A DNA stretch of 13,130 nt, from positions 1-13,130 of the forward strand of contig JAYUCJ010000040.1 in assembly GCA_043740415.1 (NCBI GenBank). The letters are read 5' to 3'. Of this stretch, positions 7,030 through 13,130 are shown one piece after another. The notes under the pieces were generated by a model. That model was not told the DNA's origin. It saw nothing but the letters and a program-made list of their open reading frames with translations, and did no database searches. A program made the position numbers and the translations under genes. This DNA is from Aalborgiella sp043740415 (GTDB taxonomy: Bacteria > Pseudomonadota > Gammaproteobacteria > Burkholderiales > Burkholderiaceae_C). The number at the start of each line of letters is the position of its first letter. Positions within the stretch are counted from its first letter, which is position 1.

Positions 7030-10000
7030 CTATTTTACCAATGCTTGGCCGTAGATTTCAACCTCTACGCGCCTGTTGGGTAGCAGGCATGCGCGGAAAC
7101 TTTCCATATCTTTCAGACTTGCGCGTGATTGCGTGACACCAATAGCGGTACGAGCCGCACCTTTGGGCAGCGGGCAGTCCGTTTTAACGGGCTGCTGTCC
7201 ACCCAAACCAGCGACGGAAACACTTTTTACATCGAATCCTTGGTTGGACAAATAGGTTTTCACGGATATTGCGCGCTCTAAGCTCAATTTATCATTGTAT
7301 TTTGCATCGCCCGTACCATTCGTAATGTCAGCATGGCCGCTGATGCTAACGCGCTCTACATTGCTTACGGCTTTGAGTTTTGCAGCCAAGGCATTCAGCT
7401 GCGTGCGGCCTTCAGGCAAAATTTGATCAACGCCTGATTTGTTGTGGCCAAATAGAGCGCCAGCAGCCAGCGTGATTTTTTCGTATTTTGGTGCAATAAC
7501 TGTTGCGGGAGCAGGCGCTGCGACTGGTGTGCTCACTGGCTCAACGACTGGTGGAACCGGTTTTGCCAAAGCGGCTTCAATCGCGGCAACTGGTTTAACC
7601 TCCTCATCACGTTTGGTTGCTAAGCCCAAGCTGTTTTCATCAAACTTGTAACGCAGGCGTGCGTGCCAACCGCTCCAGTTTGTATTGGCGCTGAATTGGT
7701 CTACATCTGCAAAATTGCCTTTTGTATACCCCACAGAGAACCACAAGTTTTGTATGACTTTTGCGCCTAGCTCGAGTCCAAAACCGGATACTTTTTGACC
7801 ATTATCGCGGCCAAGGCTTCCGTAAACACTGGCGTCAAAACGCTCAGTGAAGTCCCAAATTGCTCTGGCACTGATCAACTGCCCGTTGTACGTGCTGTAA
7901 GTGCCATCATTCAAAATGGTTTGAGAGCCACGCTTGGCCGCCAACTGTCCTGCAAACGTCCAATCACGCACAGGATGATAGGTGCCATGCAAGCTTAAGA
8001 TCCAAGTGTCTTCGTCTTTCAAATCAGCAGTTAATGATGAGCGATTAACTCTATTTTCAACACGGAATAATCCATTCCAGCGTCCGCGCTCAACATCTCT
8101 GTATGCCAAGCCCATTTGAAATTGATTTTGAACTTGAATGCCTTTGGGAATATCGACACCAACTCCTTCAGAACGTGTGTAGGCATCACGCGCAATAGCA
8201 GACCAATTATCGGACAAAGTACGCGTATAGGCCAAGGTTGAAAGCCATTGATTTTGAATATCAGAAGTTCGATACTCAAGCTTACCAGCCACTTTGTTAA
8301 CTGGGTCTGCCGAGTAATCAACAGCCAGACTCACAGCAGTCGCCTCATGCTGTACGCCATTGGCTTGCAGGATTTGCTGGCGCTCCAAGCCCGCACTTAA
8401 ACCCAGCCCTGGCTGGATTTGCCATAAATTCCGAACGCCAGCGACGGCAGCAATATCAGTATTGCCTGTAGCACCAGCAGCGCGGTATTCACCGTATATT
8501 TGCCCATCAGGCAAAAACGAGGGTACGCTGAACGCTGAAGATACGCCAACAATGGTGCTCGCGTTACGTGTTCCGTCGTTGCTAAGTCCATAAACTCCGG
8601 TCAACGAGTTCTCGATCTCATGGCTGGCGTATAAGCGCGTTCTTTCAGAAACACGATATTCACCACCTAGAGCGATGCGTCGGCGAGAACCGTCTCCAAT
8701 GGCTTGTTCGTACTCACCAAACAAGCTGGCTTCCGGCGTTAATTTACCTAATAACTTTATGCGCGCACTGGTGTACGCATTGTCCACGATGGCAGGAGCA
8801 TCCGTTGGGGTCGAAAGTAGCGTAGCCGGACTTGCCAGCAAACCGGTGCCATTAAAACCCCAGCCTGGTAGCGAATTATTTGAAGTGGTTTGTGTGTTTA
8901 CAGAGTTCAACGCGCCACCGGAACCATTGATCAAATGCTCTTTGACAGAATTAACCCCAACTTCAACTTTCAATATCTCATTGATTTTTATGGAAGCGGT
9001 AACACCAGCGGCATCTCTGCTCGCGCCATCGGTTAGCCCACCCGATTTATCTTTTGTCTGCAGCAAAGCAGTACTCAATTCAATGGATGGATTGAGTTGA
9101 TAACTCGCATTCAAACCGGCCTCTACCCGTCCAGCGACCACACCAGCACTTGCATTTTGAAAATCAGCATAAGATTTACTACCGTATGCTCTTGCTTTAA
9201 ATTGCTCACCATCATGTCGCAATTCAATGCGGCCAGCATTGCCCTTTTTATTGACGAGGGGGTTCGCATCTGTTATCACTGAAAAGTTTTGGTTGTACGC
9301 ATTGGTTCCACGACTGCTAGCTACTTCAGCAACAAAGTAAGTGCGTTCGCCAAGCTTTACTTCGACATTGGCACCCGCAATCTCATACGGCGTCTGCTCA
9401 TCTTTGTCTTTTGCATAACTGGCACCGATTGCAATATTGTCAGATATATTTACTTTTGCACTGATACCGCCTACCCAATGTTTGTCACCCATAAACTCTT
9501 CGACTTCATAAGAAATTCGAATTGATACAGGGTTGTTATTTTCATCCACAGAAGGCACAGGCTGTCGAAACACCACGCGACCGCTGAAGGGTTCAAAATC
9601 GTAATCGGCAAACCTTGTCAATGTTTTTCTGCTCAAAACAATCGCCGGTTGGTTTCGGTCGCGCACCAACAATTCAATGGTTTCCGTATTAGCTATCGCA
9701 TTTGGCCTGGCCAAAGCATACGGGCCACTAATGCCGCGTGCAGGCTGCTCGTCAACATATCCTTTATTCGCCGTTTGCGCTGCAAATCCATTAACTTTTA
9801 CGCTGTTGTTTTCATAGTTAAATTGACCACCAGTTAGTACGCGCGAAATACTGGCGAGTTTGTTTGCGGAGTCAGAACTGCCTGAGTTGAAATCGCCATA
9901 CAAAAGGTAGCTTTTGTCTTTATCTATTCGTACATAGACACGGCTAGCACTCTGAGCATCAAATCGTTTGACAGATGAATCCCCGTAAATCGGATAAAAC

Positions 10001-11025
10001 GTATTCGGATCTATGTCGCGAAAGAGTTTTTGGCTAGTGATTTTGTCTGTATCAACAGCTGCTGTTAATAAATATTCGCCTTTGATAGCACCTTTTGCAA
10101 ATAGCGCAACTCGTCCAGCGACGGTCTTGTATTCAATGCCATCATTTCCGATGGTAGTTGACGTTTTTTCCCAATTCCTTAAGTTGTCACTAAAACCAAA
10201 CTCTTTGATGTCAGCAGCACTTGGCCCTTTGGTTTTGGAAAGATTGATCGATCCTTCAATAATGCCAACGACCAGCATATCGCGTAAATCTGGCAGAAAT
10301 GCGATCTCGCCTTGTACGGCGACAGCGCCACTGGAAACACGAAGAAGCGCATCACCAGGAGCCGTAGAAGCCCGCAACATCAACTCAGCGACGCCGCCGT
10401 TCAAAGCTATTTCAAGGCTATTTGGACTAATTTTTGTGCGTGCACCATAAACATCTGCTGATCTAAATACATCCTCTGCGGCTTGAAAACTTCCCAAACT
10501 TGTTTCCAACAATAATTTGGTCGGTTTTAAGAATGGTTTTCCCAAAGCATCGAATATTTCAATTTTAAGTTTAAGCAAACTAGCGCCATCAGCGGGAACC
10601 TGCGCTGCAGACACGCTAAGCAATATCTTGCTACCAATAGGTAAGCCTAGACTCTCTCGCCACAAGCCCTCGTCAGCAGTGACGGGTAAGTTACTGTTCG
10701 ATGAACTTAAGCTAATACCATCGATACGGCGATACGAAACACTCGATCCATTTGCTTGTGCCCGACCTACTGTAACTGCCTTGCCGCCAGCATCAAACTG
10801 CGCTTGTGCCGGATTATCTCTAGGCGTACTGTCATTTGTTTGCCCCACTGCCTGCGTTACAAACAAGCTTCCACTCAAAGCAGCACCACAAGCTAGCAAT
10901 TGCAGTGCGCCATGCACTGCTGAGTTATTTGACTTCATGATGAATATGGATTCTTTGCGTTTCACAAAAGCATTCTTAAGATTGTGCTTGTCGATGGCAA
11001 TAATTTGGGGTGCTAGTTTTTTCAT
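7030..11025 (-). CDS. Large outer-membrane protein: invasin-like Ig domain, long beta-barrel region, OmpA peptidoglycan-binding C-terminus
   Basis: A 1331-residue envelope protein. Residues 1-38 are a long basic n-region, 39-57 a hydrophobic core (LQLLACGAALSGSLF), with cleavage likely near TQA or AVG at 59-61. Residues about 133-242 resemble a bacterial Ig-like Big_1 domain (VPADGASLLKLKIEIFDALGKP, LLLETSLGSF). From about 247 to 1130 run many short alternating hydrophobic/polar strands, read as a beta-barrel, with FYPIYGDSS and SYLLYGDFN motifs near its start. A Pro/Ala/Val linker (about 1140-1179) leads to an OmpA-like domain (1180-1331) with GHAD (Asp1233) and LSLERA (Arg1251), the expected diaminopimelate-contacting residues, NRRVEVEI, and Cys1284/Cys1313, probably a disulfide. 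It should sit in the outer membrane, tied to peptidoglycan. The start overlaps the upstream stop as ATGA. The exact role (porin, receptor or export partner) is unknown. Confidence 0.85.
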   Translation of the reverse strand: MKKLAPQIIAIDKHNLKNAFVKRKESIFIMKSNNSAVHGALQLLACGAALSGSLFVTQAVGQTNDSTPRDNPAQAQFDAGGKAVTVGRAQANGSSVSYRRIDGISLSSSNSNLPVTADEGLWRESLGLPIGSKILLSVSAAQVPADGASLLKLKIEIFDALGKPFLKPTKLLLETSLGSFQAAEDVFRSADVYGARTKISPNSLEIALNGGVAELMLRASTAPGDALLRVSSGAVAVQGEIAFLPDLRDMLVVGIIEGSINLSKTKGPSAADIKEFGFSDNLRNWEKTSTTIGNDGIEYKTVAGRVALFAKGAIKGEYLLTAAVDTDKITSQKLFRDIDPNTFYPIYGDSSVKRFDAQSASRVYVRIDKDKSYLLYGDFNSGSSDSANKLASISRVLTGGQFNYENNSVKVNGFAAQTANKGYVDEQPARGISGPYALARPNAIANTETIELLVRDRNQPAIVLSRKTLTRFADYDFEPFSGRVVFRQPVPSVDENNNPVSIRISYEVEEFMGDKHWVGGISAKVNISDNIAIGASYAKDKDEQTPYEIAGANVEVKLGERTYFVAEVASSRGTNAYNQNFSVITDANPLVNKKGNAGRIELRHDGEQFKARAYGSKSYADFQNASAGVVAGRVEAGLNASYQLNPSIELSTALLQTKDKSGGLTDGASRDAAGVTASIKINEILKVEVGVNSVKEHLINGSGGALNSVNTQTTSNNSLPGWGFNGTGLLASPATLLSTPTDAPAIVDNAYTSARIKLLGKLTPEASLFGEYEQAIGDGSRRRIALGGEYRVSERTRLYASHEIENSLTGVYGLSNDGTRNASTIVGVSSAFSVPSFLPDGQIYGEYRAAGATGNTDIAAVAGVRNLWQIQPGLGLSAGLERQQILQANGVQHEATAVSLAVDYSADPVNKVAGKLEYRTSDIQNQWLSTLAYTRTLSDNWSAIARDAYTRSEGVGVDIPKGIQVQNQFQMGLAYRDVERGRWNGLFRVENRVNRSSLTADLKDEDTWILSLHGTYHPVRDWTFAGQLAAKRGSQTILNDGTYSTYNGQLISARAIWDFTERFDASVYGSLGRDNGQKVSGFGLELGAKVIQNLWFSVGYTKGNFADVDQFSANTNWSGWHARLRYKFDENSLGLATKRDEEVKPVAAIEAALAKPVPPVVEPVSTPVAAPAPATVIAPKYEKITLAAGALFGHNKSGVDQILPEGRTQLNALAAKLKAVSNVERVSISGHADITNGTGDAKYNDKLSLERAISVKTYLSNQGFDVKSVSVAGLGGQQPVKTDCPLPKGAARTAIGVTQSRASLKDMESFRACLLPNRRVEVEIYGQALVK

Positions 11026-13130
11026 TGCTTGCTCCCCGCTTCAATTGCTTTTGTATTAGGTTGCGGCATTGAACCATTTCCTAAAATCTTAGGCTGTGCG
11101 CTGTCGAATTGAACACCGCCGGATGGCAAAGCAACCGCGCCAGATCGAACTTCGCCTTTCTGACGCATATCGAGGTTTTGTTGAAGCGTAGGGCTGCAGC
11201 TGTCTAAACGGAATTCCGTGTTGTGGAGCTGCCCCGCCAAAACATCCACGAAGAGCGTGTTTGGATCTCCCGCATTTCTATTGCTGGTGATGCCTAACTT
11301 AGCGCCTTTTGGCAAAGTTTTACTGTCAACTTTGAGGACATGGGTTACAGCACGAATGCCACAAATGCTGTATTGACCATTCTCATCGGTCGTCATGCTG
11401 GTGCCATCTTCCAAATAAAGTGTCACCCCAGGTAATCCCGGCTCACCTTTGTCTTGCACCGCATTGCCATTGCAATCAGCATAAACCTTGCCAACGATGC
11501 ATGCTTCTCGGGTAAATACCCCTCCCGTTATTTTGACCTTGGCTTTGGCGATCAACGAACGAAGTCTTCCGCGCACCATGCTTGCTTGCGCAGAGTTGAT
11601 ACCATCACCACGATCTGCGCCCAAGCCAACGCGTACTTTGTACTCGATTTCTACATCTTGATCAAAAGCAGGTATTTGAATATTAAAGGTTAAATTCGGC
11701 CCCGGTGCACCGGTAGGATCTGCTGCAGGTGTCAATACGCCCCCTTTACTGACGCGGGTTGTATTGCTAATTAGTTTAAATCCGAGAGGCAGATGATCCT
11801 CAACGGTTGCAGCACCTTTGATTTTTGTACTGCGCACGGTGACTTTGTATGTAATTACATCGCCAACTTCAGCCGTAGTTCTGTCAGCAACCTTGCGTAT
11901 AAACAATGCGCCTAGATCGCCATAAATGACTGCTACCGAGCCCGTACTTCCAATACAACTTGCAGAAGTTGGACATACAGGGTCACCGCCACCTGACGCC
12001 GTTACAGTATTATTCCCGCCTGTAGGACCTTCCGCAGATTCATCAACCAATATTGGCACATTGATATAGACAGTACCCGTGACACCAGCTTCAATTTGAC
12101 AGCCAGACAATGAAGTAGCTCCCGCCGCGTTTGCTGCTGGACAAGTACCTGACTTAAAGACACCACCACTTATGGTTACTGGTCCACTAGTTGTAATACC
12201 CGTGGAGAAGTTATCCGTTAGAGTAATTGCCTCAATTGTTGGACCATTTGTAACCGCTATTGATATTGAATAATATTGATTTGCAGCTCCAATAATCAAT
12301 GGGTTAGCACTAACAGTCTTCGCAACCGACAGCGCAGCTACTGTACTGACCAACACACCGTCATTATTTGTGCTTACCGAATCGCCATCGGCACCAGTAA
12401 CAACTTTCGCTTTAATCGCTACTGTTACTGTTGGCGTACCGCTAATTGTACAAACGATTTTCTCACCTGCTGCCAGTAAGGCAACTGGCGAAGTTGGCGT
12501 ACAAGTACTGATTAACCCAGGTGGCAGATCAGTAACGGTGCAGAAAGCGTTCGCAGCATCCACGGTACTTACGTTTGTACAAGTTATTGTCTGATTTGGT
12601 GGATAAGGGATGCCCTTAACTGCTGGTGGTAGCGATGTGCTTGGAGCAACTTGCATATCAGGACTAACAACTGTAGATGAAATTGTTCCTGTGCAATGCG
12701 CAGCAGCGGGACAAGTTGGGTCACCACCGCCACTAACTGTTGCTGAGTTAATTGCAGGCTTGCCCGCAGCTGTCGCTCCCACTAAAACAGGCACAGTAAT
12801 TACGACAGAGCCACTTGCATTTGTCGCAATTGTGCAACCCGCTAATGAAGAACCGGCCGATGGACACAATGTCATCACCCCACCTGTAGCAGTTGGCGCA
12901 GCACTTAATGCAATACCTGCTGGCATCACATCAACCAATGAAATAGGTGCTGTAGTTGGACCGTTGGCAATTGCAATAGTAATTGTGTAGTACTGGCCGA
13001 GTTTGCCCACAGCCACCGGGGACTGACTTACTGTCTTGGTCACGGTCAAGGCCGGTGCAACACCTGTGTTCACCGTCAACACGGCCGTGTCACACACGGT
13101 ATTCGTTGAGTCGCATACTTTGTACGTCAC
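11022..13130 (-). CDS. Secreted DUF11-repeat surface protein with SdrD_B-like domain, 3' part
   Basis: The frame is open to the right edge, so only the C-terminal 702 residues are seen; the GTG at the edge is taken as internal because the sequence there (VTYKVCDSTN) is already repeat-like. Four beta-sandwich modules follow one another: residues 28-155, 156-264, 267-403 and 405-536. The first and third are close copies (GQYYTITIAIANGPT / NQYYSISIAVTNGPT). The fourth is the clearest DUF11 match (RKVADRTTAEVGDVITYKVTV). An SdrD_B-like domain follows at 544-642, with DCNGNAVQDKGEPGLPGV as a probable calcium loop. Cysteines come mostly in pairs, one or two pairs per module, fitting disulfides in an oxidising location. 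The tail (643-702) is low-complexity, with no membrane helix or sorting motif. The protein is probably exported and surface-exposed; adhesion is a guess. It is translationally coupled to the downstream OmpA-family gene. Confidence 0.85.
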   Translation of the reverse strand: MTYKVCDSTNTVCDTAVLTVNTGVAPALTVTKTVSQSPVAVGKLGQYYTITIAIANGPTTAPISLVDVMPAGIALSAAPTATGGVMTLCPSAGSSLAGCTIATNASGSVVITVPVLVGATAAGKPAINSATVSGGGDPTCPAAAHCTGTISSTVVSPDMQVAPSTSLPPAVKGIPYPPNQTITCTNVSTVDAANAFCTVTDLPPGLISTCTPTSPVALLAAGEKIVCTISGTPTVTVAIKAKVVTGADGDSVSTNNDGVLVSTVAALSVAKTVSANPLIIGAANQYYSISIAVTNGPTIEAITLTDNFSTGITTSGPVTISGGVFKSGTCPAANAAGATSLSGCQIEAGVTGTVYINVPILVDESAEGPTGGNNTVTASGGGDPVCPTSASCIGSTGSVAVIYGDLGALFIRKVADRTTAEVGDVITYKVTVRSTKIKGAATVEDHLPLGFKLISNTTRVSKGGVLTPAADPTGAPGPNLTFNIQIPAFDQDVEIEYKVRVGLGADRGDGINSAQASMVRGRLRSLIAKAKVKITGGVFTREACIVGKVYADCNGNAVQDKGEPGLPGVTLYLEDGTSMTTDENGQYSICGIRAVTHVLKVDSKTLPKGAKLGITSNRNAGDPNTLFVDVLAGQLHNTEFRLDSCSPTLQQNLDMRQKGEVRSGAVALPSGGVQFDSAQPKILGNGSMPQPNTKAIEAGSKQ
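11032..11037 (-). promoter_or_regulatory. Ribosome binding site supporting the upstream start of the OmpA-family gene
   Basis: On the minus strand GGGGAG lies six bases before the ATG at 11025-11023, inside the last codons of the upstream gene. The next in-frame ATG (10938-10936, residue 30) has no comparable site at the right distance. This favours the long N-terminus and the ATGA overlap, and hence translational coupling. Confidence 0.65.
11922..12332 (-). repeat. Second copy of a duplicated DUF11-like module
   Basis: Encodes residues 267-403 of the surface protein. It aligns along its length with the module at residues 28-155 (12666-13049): VGKLGQYYTITIAIANGPT against IGAANQYYSISIAVTNGPT, and SGGGDPTCP against SGGGDPVCP at the end, with cysteines in matching places. 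The DNA copies have diverged, so the duplication is old or has been kept diverse by selection. Confidence 0.7.
12666..13049 (-). repeat. First copy of a duplicated DUF11-like module
   Basis: Encodes residues 28-155 of the visible surface protein, the partner of the copy at 11922-12332. A different module (residues 156-264, with C184/C197 and C210/C227) separates the two copies, giving an A-B-A' arrangement. More copies may lie beyond the right edge of the window. Confidence 0.7.

Noticed and set aside
8675..9100. Open frame of 141 codons on the + strand
   Set aside because: It is antisense to the barrel region, with no family resemblance and no convincing ribosome binding site.
10936..10938. 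Met30 as the start of the OmpA-family protein
   Set aside because: It would give a more usual signal peptide, but has no good ribosome binding site, while the ATG at 11025 has GGGGAG at six bases. Kept as an alternative, not adopted.
10517..11059. Open frame of 180 codons on the + strand
   Set aside because: It lies wholly opposite the well-supported OmpA-family gene and the end of its upstream partner, has no recognisable motif, and fits a shadow frame.
12610..12990. Open frame of 126 codons on the + strand, rich in Ala, Val and Thr
   Set aside because: The composition simply mirrors the repetitive DUF11 modules on the opposite strand.
13128..13130. GTG at the right edge as the start of the DUF11 protein
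   Set aside because: The sequence there is already inside a repeat, no signal peptide follows, and an exported protein needs one; the start must lie beyond the window.
11022..13130. CRISPR-like or tandem DNA repeat array in the repeat-protein gene
   Set aside because: The repeats are long, diverged protein modules in one open frame; no short direct repeats with regular spacers are seen.

Overview
The window looks like chromosomal DNA of a Gram-negative betaproteobacterium, most likely order Burkholderiales and perhaps Comamonadaceae. This rests on the protein families, the OmpA-type outer-membrane protein, and an intergenic hairpin repeat (3491-3564) that resembles repeats I remember from Rhodoferax, Polaromonas and Acidovorax-type genomes. 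The genus cannot be fixed from the sequence alone.

Left part (1-6941, + strand): a tightly packed fatty-acid beta-oxidation operon. The order is acyl-CoA dehydrogenase (3' part only), a two-domain 3-hydroxyacyl-CoA dehydrogenase/enoyl-CoA hydratase of FadN type, a thiolase (FadA-like), an unusual short-chain dehydrogenase that lacks the catalytic Tyr, a DsbA-fold protein of the 2-hydroxychromene-2-carboxylate isomerase family, and a crotonase-fold protein whose active site looks like a delta3,delta2-enoyl-CoA isomerase. The first three genes cover all four steps of a beta-oxidation turn. The last three are probably auxiliary enzymes for unsaturated, branched or aromatic-derived acyl-CoAs. A cluster of hairpins between fadN and fadA may attenuate transcription inside the operon.

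Junction (6942-7029): the operon converges with genes on the other strand. The gap holds a 49-base inverted repeat with 20-base arms and one mismatch, but no T tract on either side.

Right part (7030-13130, - strand): a two-gene cell-envelope cassette, visibly less GC-rich than the start of the operon. Upstream (right) is the 3' part of a long secreted repeat protein with DUF11-like beta-sandwich repeats, paired cysteines and a terminal SdrD_B-like domain. Its stop codon overlaps, as ATGA, the start of a 1331-residue outer-membrane protein. That protein has an unusually long signal-peptide n-region, an invasin-like Ig domain, a very long probable beta-barrel, a Pro/Ala/Val linker and a C-terminal OmpA peptidoglycan-binding domain. 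The overlap suggests the two proteins are made together and may work as exported surface protein plus peptidoglycan-anchored outer-membrane partner. This is the most interesting system in the window.

No stretch longer than 300 bases lacks a gene. I saw no tRNA, rRNA, CRISPR array, insertion sequence or phage gene. The promoters of both transcription units must lie outside the window, or are not recognisable.
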